64,000 nt of DNA from positions 868,001 through 932,000 of the forward strand of contig NSGV01000001.1 of NCBI GenBank assembly GCA_002300355.1, in the 5' to 3' direction. Made by a program: the position numbers and the translations under genes. Numbering within the stretch: position 1 is the stretch's first letter; every line of letters begins with the position of its first letter. The notes under the pieces were generated by a model. The model searched no databases, was not told the DNA's origin, and saw only the letters and a list, made by a program, of their open reading frames with translations. Positions 18,197-26,250 of the stretch are shown here, in pieces. The stretch comes from Streptomyces sp. TLI_235 (GTDB lineage Bacteria > Actinomycetota > Actinomycetes > Streptomycetales > Streptomycetaceae).

Positions 18197-19156
18197 CTAC
18201 GCGGCCCGGCCCTCCAGGCGTTCGCGCAGGCGCGAGAGCGTGGCGGCGAGGATGCGGGAGACGTGCATCTGCGAGACGCCGATCCTGGCCGCGATCTCCG
18301 ACTGGGTGTGGTTGCCCCAGAACCGCAGCCGCAGGACGGTCCGTTCCCGCTCCGACAGCTCGGTCAGCAGCGGGCGGACGGACTCCCGGAAGTCGACCAG
18401 GTCGATGTCGGGGTCGCAGGCGCCGAGGCGGTCCAGCAGGGAGCTTCCCGCCTCGTCCGGGCCGTCCTCGCGGAGCGCGTCCAGCGAGTCCGACCGGTAG
18501 GCGCGGCCGGCGGAGAGGCCTGCGGCGACCTCGTCGGGGGTGAGTCCGAGCTCCGCGGCGAGTTCCTGCGGGGTGGGCAGCCGCCCGAGGTCCTGCTCCA
18601 TCCGGTCGGAGGAGCGGGCCACGGTCAGGTAGAGCTCCTGCAGGCTGCGCGGAACCCGGACGGGCCAGGTGGTGTCGCGGAAGAACCGCTTGATCTCGCC
18701 GGTGATCGTCGGGATGGCGTAGGTGAGGAACTCGACCCCGCGCGTGTGGTCGTAGCCGTCCACGGCCTTGATGAGGCCGACCGTGCCGACCTGGAGGATG
18801 TCGTCCATGTCGGCCGCACGGTGCCGGAAGCCGGCGGCGACGAAGCGGACGAGCGGCATGTTCAGCTCGATCACGGTGCCGCGGACGTAGCTGTAGTCGC
18901 GGGTGCCGGGTTCGAGGGCGGCCAGGCGTTCGAAGAGCGCGTCGCTCAGCGCCCGTGCCTCGGTCTTGCCCATCGACCGCATCTCCTGCGGGGTCGGACG
19001 CGGCTCCGACGCGACCCCCACCGGGGTCGTGCGGGCGTCGCGCAGCGGTATGTCGGCATGCGGGGTGAGAGCGGTGAACGGGGTGGAGGCGGCGTGGGCC
19101 GGGGAGTCGGCGGACGCCGGGGCAGCGGTGGTCGTGGGAACGACGGCAGCGCACAC
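18197..19156 (-). CDS. Sigma factor of the SigB/SigF/SigG family
   Basis: A 319-residue sigma-70 group 3 factor. After a variable 65-residue leader come region 2 (DILQVGTVGLIKAVDGYDH and FLTYAIPTITGEIKRFFRD), region 3 (LGRLPTPQELAAELGLTPDEV) and region 4 with the helix-turn-helix HTQSEIAARIGVSQMHVSRI. The TGEIKRFFRD segment is typical of the stress and sporulation group controlled by RsbW-type anti-sigma factors. The start is GTG with GGAG about 10 bases upstream. A SigB-like promoter at 19354-19378 suggests positive autoregulation. Confidence 0.9.
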   Translation of the reverse strand: MCAAVVPTTTAAPASADSPAHAASTPFTALTPHADIPLRDARTTPVGVASEPRPTPQEMRSMGKTEARALSDALFERLAALEPGTRDYSYVRGTVIELNMPLVRFVAAGFRHRAADMDDILQVGTVGLIKAVDGYDHTRGVEFLTYAIPTITGEIKRFFRDTTWPVRVPRSLQELYLTVARSSDRMEQDLGRLPTPQELAAELGLTPDEVAAGLSAGRAYRSDSLDALREDGPDEAGSSLLDRLGACDPDIDLVDFRESVRPLLTELSERERTVLRLRFWGNHTQSEIAARIGVSQMHVSRILAATLSRLRERLEGRAA

Positions 19157-19353
19157 GGGGAGTCATCTCCGCAGAACGGGGGAGCCGCAGGACGTGCGCG
19201 CACGGCGCAGCACGGTGCGGGGGTGGGACACCGGGCCGCCCGACGGCTTCAGGCGACGGTGTCCCGGCACATCGAGGTGCCAGGGGAATCGCGGCGGCCA
19301 GTGGCCGCCGGACCGGAGGCGGGTACAGGTCCCAAGGCCTCCGTCTGATCGTT

Positions 19354-19378
19354 ATACCCGCTCGGCCGGCGTGTAACC
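19354..19378 (-). promoter_or_regulatory. SigB-type promoter in front of the sigma factor gene
   Basis: Read on the minus strand, GGTTAC is followed after 14 bases by GGGTAT. This fits the GNNT-N14-16-GGGTA(C/T) pattern known for streptomycete SigB-family promoters. It lies about 200 bases before the GTG of a sigma factor of that family, so the gene probably activates itself. The rest of the 315-base gap 19157-19471 holds no open gene. Confidence 0.55.
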
Positions 19379-19391
19379 CCGGATCGCCGGA

Positions 19392-19410
19392 CGGCCCCGC
19401 CACGGGGCCG
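19392..19410. terminator. Short GC hairpin after the HAD gene
   Basis: An 8-bp perfect stem (CGGCCCCG / CGGGGCCG) closes a CCA loop about 60 bases after the stop of the minus-strand HAD gene. It could end that transcript before the sigma factor promoter. It is weak compared with the other hairpins of the window. Confidence 0.4.
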
Positions 19411-19471
19411 CGGCCGTTGAACGGACGGCCTCACGCGGCTGCGGGTATACGGGGCCACGCGCCGCGGGCTC

Positions 19472-20134
19472 TCACCCCTGGCCGAGGGCACTGTCGTCCA
19501 GGGCGGCGAGCAGGGCCGCCGGGCCGGCATGCACCTCCAGCGCCCCGGCGGCGCGCAGCTCGCACTCGGCGACACCGCCGCAGGTGACGGCGATGCACGG
19601 CACGCCTGCCGCCGCAGCGGCCTGGATGTCCCACCGGGTGTCGCCGACGAAGAGTGCCTGGCCGGGGCCGGCCTCCGCCCGCCGGAGTGCCGCGTGCACC
19701 AGGTCGGGCGCGGGCTTCGACGCCTCGACGTCCTCCGCGCCGGTGCTCGCCCAGAGCACGTCCTCCGCACCGAGCACGCGTCTCACGACCTCCAGGTCGC
19801 GCCCGGAGGCGGAACTGGCCAGCACCACCCGGCGGCCCCGCGCCGCCACCTCGCGAAGCAGGTCGGCCGCCCCGTCGAAGGCTCGCAGACGTGGCCAGAA
19901 CCGCGCGTACAGGGCCTGCTGAGCGGCACTGATCCCGCCGTCCTGCGCCCGGTCGCGGTCCGGGCCGAGCAGGTGGTCGAGCAGTTGGTCGCCGGCCATG
20001 CCGATCGCGCCGTGGACGCGTGCCATGTCCGGGTCGAAGCCGAACTGGGCGAGCGCCTCCGACCACGCCACGGTGTGCAGGTAGCTGGTGTCGAGCAGGG
20101 TTCCGTCGACGTCGAAGAGGGCTGCTGACGGCAT
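19472..20134 (-). CDS. HAD-superfamily phosphatase
   Basis: A 220-residue haloacid dehalogenase-like hydrolase. Motif I is FDVDGTLLD (residues 7-15, nucleophile Asp8). Motif II is the Ser in VLASSASGRD, motif III the Lys in EASKPAPD, and motif IV GDTRWDI. A helical cap (residues about 17-85) places it in the phosphoglycolate-phosphatase/beta-phosphoglucomutase subgroup. A good AGGAGG ribosome-binding site precedes the ATG. The substrate is not predictable; it is probably a small phosphorylated metabolite. It is transcribed alone, downstream of a membrane-protein operon. Confidence 0.87.
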   Translation of the reverse strand: MPSAALFDVDGTLLDTSYLHTVAWSEALAQFGFDPDMARVHGAIGMAGDQLLDHLLGPDRDRAQDGGISAAQQALYARFWPRLRAFDGAADLLREVAARGRRVVLASSASGRDLEVVRRVLGAEDVLWASTGAEDVEASKPAPDLVHAALRRAEAGPGQALFVGDTRWDIQAAAAAGVPCIAVTCGGVAECELRAAGALEVHAGPAALLAALDDSALGQG

Positions 20135-20254
20135 GCCGACTCCCTCCTGAGGGCCGGGCGGGCGTCACGAAGGCGCGGACCGGCGCGGGCTCGGGCGGAC
20201 ATGCGCAGCGTACGGCGCCGGCCGGTCCGCTCCGTCCCCTGGACGCGGTTCCGG

Positions 20255-20782
20255 TCAGTGGCCGAGGCGGTTCACCGGGCCGCGGTCGGGCTTCGGCGCC
20301 GCTTCCTGTTCGGCCGCCTGTTCGGCCGCTCGGTGGTGCTCCTGGTACTCGGCCGCCTGCCGGGCCTCGCCGGACTGCGCCCGGGTGTCCGTCGGACCGG
20401 TCGGAGCGGTGGCTCCGCCGCCCAGCGGTGCCCGGTCGGCGTACGGCTGGGCGGCGGCCGGCGCGGCGTGGGCCTGCGTGGCGGCCGGGTCCGCCGGAAC
20501 GGCGCCTCCGGGTACTCCCCGGGCACCGGCCCGGCGGGACGCGCGCAGCTCTGCGCCACGTCGGCGGGCACGGCGGCGGCCCATCAGCACCATGAGGCAG
20601 GCGAGCACGAAGAGCAGGGTCAGCGCGATACCCGCGAGGAAGATCGCGAGGCTGTTCATGGTGGCGAGGTCGTTGCCGAACATCGTCACGGTGGTGGTCG
20701 GTCCGCCGTCGAGGTTCTCGGCGATGAGCAGTCCGGTGAAGGCACCGGTCGCTGCCAGCAGCAGGAGTCCGAGCGCGAGCAT
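20255..20782 (-). CDS. Two-helix membrane protein with long Ala/Pro-rich tail
   Basis: A 175-residue protein with an N-terminal hydrophobic helix (MLALGLLLLAATGAFTGLLI), a short extracytoplasmic loop (ENLDGGPTTTVTMFGND) and a second helix (FLAGIALTLLFVLACLMVLMG), followed by an RRRARRRG stop-transfer and about 95 disordered residues rich in Ala, Pro, Gln and Glu. The membrane part resembles the LapA-type domain. An AAGGAGA ribosome-binding site precedes the ATG. It lies 14 bases after the stop of the RsbW-like gene, so the two form an operon. Function is unknown. Confidence 0.65.
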   Translation of the reverse strand: MLALGLLLLAATGAFTGLLIAENLDGGPTTTVTMFGNDLATMNSLAIFLAGIALTLLFVLACLMVLMGRRRARRRGAELRASRRAGARGVPGGAVPADPAATQAHAAPAAAQPYADRAPLGGGATAPTGPTDTRAQSGEARQAAEYQEHHRAAEQAAEQEAAPKPDRGPVNRLGH

Positions 20783-20796
20783 GGGCTGTCTCCTTG

Positions 20797-21282
20797 TCAG
20801 TTCTGTGTTCTGTGTGAGCGGTTGGGGTCGGGGCGGGATCGTCCCGCGAGGCGGAGGTCGGCCCAGACGGTCTTGCCGTGCCGGTGCCGGACGACGCCCC
20901 AGTCGGTGCTCAGGCGGTCCACGATGTGCAGTCCGCGGCCGCCGGGCCGTCCGGACTCCCGGGGGTCGTGCGGTTCGGGGCTGCCGGGGCCGGTGTCGAA
21001 GACCTCGACCCGGATGGTGGGCCAGTTCCGTCTCAGGGTGAGTTCGACGGGCCCGCCGGCGTGCAGGAGGCCGTTGGACAGCAGTTCCGAGACCACCAGC
21101 AGCGTGTCGGCCCGGAATTCCTCGCCGCCCGGGCGGCCCCACTCACCGAGGACCCGGGTGGTGAACACCCGGCCGGCCCGGACGTCGCCCGCGCCGCCGG
21201 GGAAGCACCGGCGGCGCGCGGCGGCGGGGCGTGCGAGCACGGCCCCGCCGGCCTGCCCCACCGGCACGAAGCCCTTCGCCAT
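20797..21282 (-). CDS. RsbW-like ATP-binding protein
   Basis: A 161-residue GHKL ATPase similar to the one at 14710. The N-box is VVSELLSNGLLHAGG, the G1 box VEVFDTGPGSPEP, the G2 box GGRGLHIVDRLSTDWG, and a final KTVWADLRL strand follows. Residues 1-45 are an unusual basic, Ala-rich leader. The ATG at 21282 abuts GAGGAG, a poor spacing; an upstream GTG at 21309 is possible. There is no STAS or sigma gene next to it, so its partner is unknown. It may feed into the 8-19 kb circuit or control another sigma factor. Confidence 0.8.
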   Translation of the reverse strand: MAKGFVPVGQAGGAVLARPAAARRRCFPGGAGDVRAGRVFTTRVLGEWGRPGGEEFRADTLLVVSELLSNGLLHAGGPVELTLRRNWPTIRVEVFDTGPGSPEPHDPRESGRPGGRGLHIVDRLSTDWGVVRHRHGKTVWADLRLAGRSRPDPNRSHRTQN

Positions 21283-21366
21283 CTCCTCACCCCGTTGCGA
21301 TCGGCGCACTGCTCGGACGTGTGCGCCCTCTCCTCCGTTCTGCCGCCCCCACCACGTTCGGTCGGC

Positions 21367-21525
21367 CTACCAGCGGTACCAGCGGCCGCCCGACCCGCTG
21401 CGGGCGAAGAACCCGACCACCCACACGATCAGCAGCACCAGGGCCACCCACCAGAGCGCGTTCACCGCGAACCCCGCACCGAAGAGGACGAGGATCAGCA
21501 GAAGGACGAGAAGCAGTGCGATCAT
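21367..21525 (-). CDS. Very small hydrophobic membrane protein (52 aa)
   Basis: It starts at ATG 21525 with an ideal GGAGGTG ribosome-binding site and runs 52 codons to TAG. The protein is MIALLLVLLLILVLFGAGF, then a Trp-rich second helix (VNALWWVALVLLIVWVVGFF), then ARSGSGGRWYRW. Two closely spaced membrane helices with a short basic/aromatic tail match the tiny hydrophobic proteins common in actinomycetes, whose role is unknown. It lies between the RsbW-like gene and the MFS remnant, all on the minus strand. Confidence 0.7.
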   Translation of the reverse strand: MIALLLVLLLILVLFGAGFAVNALWWVALVLLIVWVVGFFARSGSGGRWYRW

Positions 21526-21598
21526 GGAAAACACCTCCAACAGCGCGTGTGCCCAGCACCGGCCGAACCGAACACGCCGATTCGAGGAAAGCCGCAGC

Positions 21599-22396
21599 TC
21601 ACACCCGGGACTGTCCGGCCGTCGCCGGCTGCACCTGGCTGAGCGGTGCGGCGAGGGATTCGAGGCTGCGGCGCTTCGCCTCCTCCGCGCGTCCGTGGGT
21701 GAACAGCCAGCGTGGGCTCTCCGGGACGTGCCGCCGCACCAGCAGGATGACGAGGCCGAGGACGACGCCGAGGGCGAAGGCGAGCCGCCAGCCGACGTCG
21801 GTCGCGAACAGGGCCATGTTCAGCAGGGCGATCGAGGCGAACGCGCCCACGGCGGCACCGATCCAGAAGCTGCCGTTGATGATCAGATCGATCCGGCCGC
21901 GGACCCGGGCCGGGATCAGCTCGTCGATCGCCGAATTGATGGCCGCGTACTCGCCGCCGATGCCGAATCCGGTGAAGGACCGGCAGAGGAAGAAGAACCA
22001 GGCCGTCCGGGAGAGCGCGGTGAGGGCGGTGGCCGCGAGGTAGACCGCCAGTGTCACCATGAACAGCTTCTTCCGGCCGAGCCGGTCCGTCAGCCAGCCG
22101 AAGAACAGTGCGCCGCGGCAGGCTCCGGCGACGTACAGGGCGGCCGCCACGGTGGTGACCTGGGCGGTGGAGATGCTGATACCGCTGCCCGACTCGGCGA
22201 GCCGGGCGGCGATGTTGCCCACGATGGTGACTTCGAGGCCGTCGAGGATCCAGACCGTTCCGAGGCCGATGACGATGCGCCAGTGCCAGCGCGACCACGG
22301 CAGTCTGTCCAGGCGGGCCGGGACCATCGTCCGGACCGTGTCCCCCCGCGGGCCGGCGGTGCGCGGCGGGTGGGCGGCGCCTCCTACGGGTGTCAC
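21599..22396 (-). pseudogene. MFS transporter remnant: N-terminal six-helix half only
   Basis: 265 residues that read as the first half of a major facilitator of the sugar/aromatic-acid porter type. Visible are [22 protein letters not shown] (helix 1), the loop 2-3 signature [33 protein letters not shown], and the loop 6-7 motif [13 protein letters not shown]. It then stops after a few residues, where a normal member (about 450 residues) would continue with helices 7-12. No continuation is visible in any frame before the next gene at 21525. It is therefore truncated, though it could be expressed as a half-transporter. The start is uncertain (GTG at 22396). Confidence 0.7.
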
Positions 22397-22480
22397 GGGC
22401 TCAGCCGTGATCGGCCTCCGTTCGCTGCGACGGGGCCGGGCGGCCCGCGCCGGGGACGCGCCTGCCCCGCCGCGGCGCCG

Positions 22481-23662
22481 TCACACGGTGGGACCGGCTC
22501 CGGGGACGGTGCCGTGGTCGTGCCGTGCCGCGTCGGGAGCCCCGCCCATCGCGTGCAGCATCCCCGTACCGCCGGTCCGGAAGAAGCGGTGGACCAGCAC
22601 CGCGGCGAGGAGCAGGAAGAGGATGTTCAGCCAGGTGGTGTAGTTCCATGTCACGCCCTCGGAGGGAACCGTGGCGTCGGCCTGATCGGGGATCAGGCCG
22701 AGGGCGCCGAAGACGATCTCGACCGCGTATCCGGCGACCACCATGGCCGTGTAGAAGGTGCCCAGCAGGAAGAGGGTGGTCCGCCGCCCGTAGTACTTCC
22801 GGTAGATGTTGAGGATCGGCAGGATCAGCAGGTCGGCGAAGATGAAGGAGACCACGCCGCCGAAGCTGATGCCGCCCTTCCAGAGCACCACCGCGAGCGG
22901 GACGTTGCCGACGGAGCAGACGAACGAGGCGATCGCCACGACCGGCCCGATCAGCGGGCCCCAGATCTTGGCCGCCACGGGGTGGCCGGTGAAGAAGAAG
23001 GCCTCCCAGAAGGAGTCCGGCACCCACGCGGCGACCGCGCCCGCGATGAGGAGTCCGAGGACCAGGTCGCGGAGGATCGCGGCCCACTCCATCACGAAGA
23101 CGTGGGAGACGGAGGTGAATCCCTCGGGCGAGACGAGCCGCCGGGTGAAGCTTCCGCCGCGCCGTACGCTCATGTCCATCGCCGCGTGGCCCTCCATGGA
23201 GCCGGCCGCCCCGCGGTCGGCGGTCTCCCGGGCCTCCCGCACCATCGACGGGCGCAGCAGCCGGCGGAACAGCACGGCCAGGACGACGATCATGATCGGC
23301 CCGCCGGTGAACTCGGCCGCGGTGAACTGCCATCCCATCAGCAGTGCCAGGATCACGCCGAGTTCGACGACCAGGTTGGTCGAGGCGATCTCGAAGGCCA
23401 TCGCCGCGGTGAAGTTCGCGCCCTTGCGGAAGAGCGAGCGGGCGAGCGCGACGGCGGCGTACGAACAGGAGGACGAGGCCATGCCGAGTCCGGCGGCGAG
23501 CGTGAGCGTCCGCGGGCGGTCGTCCCCCAGCGCCCGGGCGACCGTCTCGCGGTGGACCACGGCCTGGACGATCGCCGAGAGCAGGAACCCGAGGATCAGC
23601 GCCCAGGTGATCTCCCAGGTCATCGCGCCGGTGATCTTCAGGGCGTGCAGCAGGGCGTCCAT
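22481..23662 (-). CDS. Permease of the YraQ/ArsP (DUF318) family
   Basis: A 393-residue membrane protein with about eight to ten helices in two related halves. The first half has GLGMASSSCSYAAVALARSLFRKGANFTAAMAFEIASTNLVVELG. The second half has CSVGNVPLAVVLWKGGISFGGVVSFIFADLLILPILN. These paired motifs, with Cys-Ser and Asn residues at helix breaks, define the DUF318 permease family, which includes the ArsP exporters of organoarsenicals. The central loop is charged, and the tail is His-rich (DAARHDHG). There is no arsenic gene next to it, so the substrate is unknown. GAGG precedes the ATG. Confidence 0.82.
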   Translation of the reverse strand: MDALLHALKITGAMTWEITWALILGFLLSAIVQAVVHRETVARALGDDRPRTLTLAAGLGMASSSCSYAAVALARSLFRKGANFTAAMAFEIASTNLVVELGVILALLMGWQFTAAEFTGGPIMIVVLAVLFRRLLRPSMVREARETADRGAAGSMEGHAAMDMSVRRGGSFTRRLVSPEGFTSVSHVFVMEWAAILRDLVLGLLIAGAVAAWVPDSFWEAFFFTGHPVAAKIWGPLIGPVVAIASFVCSVGNVPLAVVLWKGGISFGGVVSFIFADLLILPILNIYRKYYGRRTTLFLLGTFYTAMVVAGYAVEIVFGALGLIPDQADATVPSEGVTWNYTTWLNILFLLLAAVLVHRFFRTGGTGMLHAMGGAPDAARHDHGTVPGAGPTV

Positions 23663-23711
23663 TCGGCCTCGCAGGTGTCGGGCGGCGGTCAGCGGGTGGG
23701 CGGCCGGCCGG

Positions 23712-25049
23712 TCAGTCGAGGCCGCGGCCCCGGCGCAGGCGGGTGGCGGTCTCGCCCGGGTCGACCAGTGGCGTCGGGTAGTCGGCCGGTGGCCGGTCCA
23801 GCAGCCAGGGGCGGTGGATCGCCCGGCCGGGGAGGTGGGCGAGTTCGGGCAGCCACTGCCGTACGTAGGAGCCGTCCGGGTCGAGCCGGTCGGCCTGGGT
23901 GAGCGGGTTGAGCACGCGGTTGGGCCGGGTGTCGGCGCCGGTGCCGGCCACCCACTGCCAGTTGAGCTGGTTGTTGGCGATGTCGCCGTCGACCAGGAAG
24001 TGCAGGAAGTGCCGGGCCCCGATCCGCCAGTCCTGGTACAGCGTCTTGGTGAGGAAGGAGGCGGTGAGCAGCCGGGCCCGGTTGTGCATCCAGCCCTCGT
24101 GGGCGAGTTGGCGCATCCCGGCGTCGACGACGGGGAAGCCGGTGCGACCCTGCCGCCAGGCCTGCGCCTCGCGGTCGTCGGTGTGCCAGCCGTCGCCCTT
24201 GGCGCGGTAGTCCTGCCATGCGGCGTCCGGCCGGGCGGCGAGCACCTGGTGGTGGAAGTCCCGCCAGACGAGCTGCCGGACGAAGGCCTCGGCGCCCGGG
24301 CCGCCGCGCCGCTCGGCCAGGTCGACCAGTTCGGTGGCGGACAGGCAGCCGAAGTGCAGGTAGGGCGAGAGGCGTGACGTGCCGTCGGCCGCCAGGTCGT
24401 CGTGCACCTCCTGGTACGCGGCGACGTCCCAGGCCTTCCAGCGGGTGCGGGCCTCGGTCTCACCGCCGGGCGGCAGTCCGGGCGAGTCGGCGCGCGTGTC
24501 GCGGAGGGTGGCGATGTCGATGCCGGAGGGGCCGTCCGGGGTGCGCAGGCTGCGCGGTGCGCGGTGCGGCGGGCGGCGGGTGCTCTGCTGCCAGGCCCGG
24601 AAGTACGGGGTGAAGACCGCGTAGTGGTCCTTGCCGTTGGGGGCGACGGCACCGGGCGGCAGGGCGGTGAGGGAGCCGTCGTGCACCTGGAGCCGGTCGG
24701 CGAAGTGTTCCCGCAGCCCGGCTTCGCGCCGCCGGGCGAAGGAGCTGACTCCGGCGGCGACGTGCACCGCGACCGCGCCGACCTCGTCCGCGAGCTTCGC
24801 CGTCTCCGCCACCGCGGAGCCCCGGCGGAGCAGCAGGCGGCTGCCGGCCCGGCGCAGGGAGGAGTCGAGATCGGCCAGACAGCCCGCCAGGAACGCCCGC
24901 CGGTTGGGGGTGGCGAATCCGGCCGCCTCGATGTCGGCGTCCAGGACGAAGAGCGGGACCACCTGGTCGGCGCTGCGGACGGCCGCGTGCAGCACCGGGT
25001 TGTCGTGGAGCCGGAGGTCCTGGGTGAGCAGGGCGATGGCGATCGTCAT
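23712..25049 (-). CDS. phr: Deoxyribodipyrimidine photo-lyase
   Basis: A 445-residue cryptochrome/photolyase. The N-terminal antenna domain begins TIAIALLTQDLRLHDNPVL. The C-terminal FAD domain has SPYLHFGCLS, QLVWRDFHHQVLA, RTGFPVVDAGMRQL, MHNRARLLTASFLTK, LHFLVDGDIANNQLNWQWVAGTGAD, and the RVLNPLTQADRLDPDG segment. These residues form the FAD and CPD-binding pocket of class I enzymes, which repair UV pyrimidine dimers with blue light. The length is usual. TAGCCT lies 9 bases before the ATG, so the leader is very short or absent. It is transcribed just upstream of the permease gene. Confidence 0.93.
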   Translation of the reverse strand: MTIAIALLTQDLRLHDNPVLHAAVRSADQVVPLFVLDADIEAAGFATPNRRAFLAGCLADLDSSLRRAGSRLLLRRGSAVAETAKLADEVGAVAVHVAAGVSSFARRREAGLREHFADRLQVHDGSLTALPPGAVAPNGKDHYAVFTPYFRAWQQSTRRPPHRAPRSLRTPDGPSGIDIATLRDTRADSPGLPPGGETEARTRWKAWDVAAYQEVHDDLAADGTSRLSPYLHFGCLSATELVDLAERRGGPGAEAFVRQLVWRDFHHQVLAARPDAAWQDYRAKGDGWHTDDREAQAWRQGRTGFPVVDAGMRQLAHEGWMHNRARLLTASFLTKTLYQDWRIGARHFLHFLVDGDIANNQLNWQWVAGTGADTRPNRVLNPLTQADRLDPDGSYVRQWLPELAHLPGRAIHRPWLLDRPPADYPTPLVDPGETATRLRRGRGLD

Positions 25050-25146
25050 GGCTCGGCCAGGCTAGGGCTTGTCCGACGGTTCGCGTCGCACCGGCGCGCG
25101 GCGTCGGGCGCCCGGCCGGGTCCGGGTGGTCGTGGCGGCCGCCCGG

Positions 25147-25869
25147 TCAGAGCGAGCCGACGCGGCGGCCGCTGACCTGGTCGGGCCGGATCCGGATCCA
25201 GAGCGGGTTGTCGCCGCCCGCCCACGGTTCGGAGCCCGGGTGGGCGTCGAGGTGCTTGACCTCGTCCCGCGCGGTCACGTGCTCGGCGGTGCCGACCAGC
25301 AGGACGCTCCAGCCGCGGCTGAGCTGCTCGTCGATCCGGTCGATCTGGAAGGAGAGGTTGCTGCCGGCGGGCGGCGCCGCGGCGCTGTGCGGGGCGGTGC
25401 GGTACGCGACCGTCCTGGCGACGACGATGTAGTTGACCGGGAAGACGGCCGGTCCGGGGCCGGCGGGGAGGGCGACGCGTCCGACGCCGTGGTCGCCGAT
25501 CCGGTCCCAGCACTCGCGCACGGTGAGCTGGACCAGGACGGGGTGATCGGGCGCCCCGCCCTGACCGGGGGCCGGGTCGGTGCGGCCTTCCACCAGGTCG
25601 CGGTGGCTGAGGCCCAGGGCGGTGGCGAGGCGGAGGAACCCGGCCGGATCGAAGGCCGGCCCGGCTTCGGCGAGGTGCTGCAGGTAGCGGGCCGCCATGC
25701 CGGCCCGGGAGGCGAGTTCGGCCTCGGTCAGGCCGAGGGCTTCGCGCCGCTCGTCGATGCGCCGGGCGATCGCAGCGGGATCGGACGCGCCCGGGTCGGA
25801 AGTGCCCGGGCCGGGCGGCCGGTCACCGATCGGGGCGTGACCGGGCGCGGAGTGGGCGTTGTCGTTCAC
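25147..25869 (-). CDS. HTH plus pyridoxamine 5'-phosphate oxidase-like protein
   Basis: A 240-residue fusion. Residues about 30-95 form an XRE-type helix-turn-helix (LGLTEAELASRAGMAARYLQHLAE). From about 110 on is a split-barrel flavin-binding domain (CWDRIGDHGVGRVAL, FPVNYIVVARTVAYRTA, LSFQIDRIDEQLSRGWSVLLVG, WIRIRPDQVSGRRV). Such proteins bind FMN or F420 and occur in actinobacterial dormancy/hypoxia regulons next to universal stress proteins, as here. GTG start with GGGAGGA in front. It is divergent from the Usp gene, with a shared control region between them. Confidence 0.83.
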   Translation of the reverse strand: MNDNAHSAPGHAPIGDRPPGPGTSDPGASDPAAIARRIDERREALGLTEAELASRAGMAARYLQHLAEAGPAFDPAGFLRLATALGLSHRDLVEGRTDPAPGQGGAPDHPVLVQLTVRECWDRIGDHGVGRVALPAGPGPAVFPVNYIVVARTVAYRTAPHSAAAPPAGSNLSFQIDRIDEQLSRGWSVLLVGTAEHVTARDEVKHLDAHPGSEPWAGGDNPLWIRIRPDQVSGRRVGSL

Positions 25870-26052
25870 GGCTGTCCTCCCGGCATGCGCGGCGGGCGCT
25901 CCCGGCCCGCGCGTTCAGCGGCGGGTCCGCGCAGCTGTCTCGTCCCCCAGTAGAGCCCGTGCCCGGCGGAACCGCCAGGTCTGCCGACCGGGGCCCCCGT
26001 ACCCCTGCACCGCGTGCCCGCGTGGGGTATGCCGGCAGGTCGCCCGTCGTTT

Positions 26053-26087
26053 CCCGGACGGCCGTCCGGGGAAGGGTCGGACGGCCC
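26053..26087. promoter_or_regulatory. Palindrome and DosR/DevR-like box between two stress genes
   Basis: The 381-base gap 25870-26250 holds no gene. It has a perfect 18-bp palindrome CCCGGACGGCCGTCCGGG (26053-26070) and, next to it, GGGTCGGACGGCCC (26074-26087). The latter matches 12 of 14 positions of the symmetric DosR core GGGAC-N4-GTCCC. Both neighbours (PNPOx-like and Usp) are of the type controlled by that response regulator. The match is suggestive only. Confidence 0.4.
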
Positions 26088-26250
26088 TGGCACGCAAGGG
26101 CGTAGAACTGGTGCGATGGAGCACGGACGGCGCGGGTATGCCCCTGCTGTCCACTCTGTGCGCCGCCTCTGCGCCGCCCGGCGCGTCGGCGGCACCGCGG
26201 GCCGGACCGCACAGCAGGAACAGCAGCGCCGCACGCCTCGGGAGGCTCCC

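Noticed and set aside
10462..18543. An 8-kb open frame on the plus strand across the kinase and phosphatase genes
   Set aside because: It is the mirror of the minus-strand genes. It is extremely rich in Gly, Val, Asp and Arg, has no domain, and spans several well-supported genes. Such frames are common in very GC-rich DNA.
19443..19448. A second GGGTAT motif on the plus strand
   Set aside because: No GNNT box at the right distance and no plus-strand gene downstream.
20201..23902. A 1233-codon open frame on the plus strand
   Set aside because: It covers five convincing minus-strand genes and shows no domain or ribosome-binding site.
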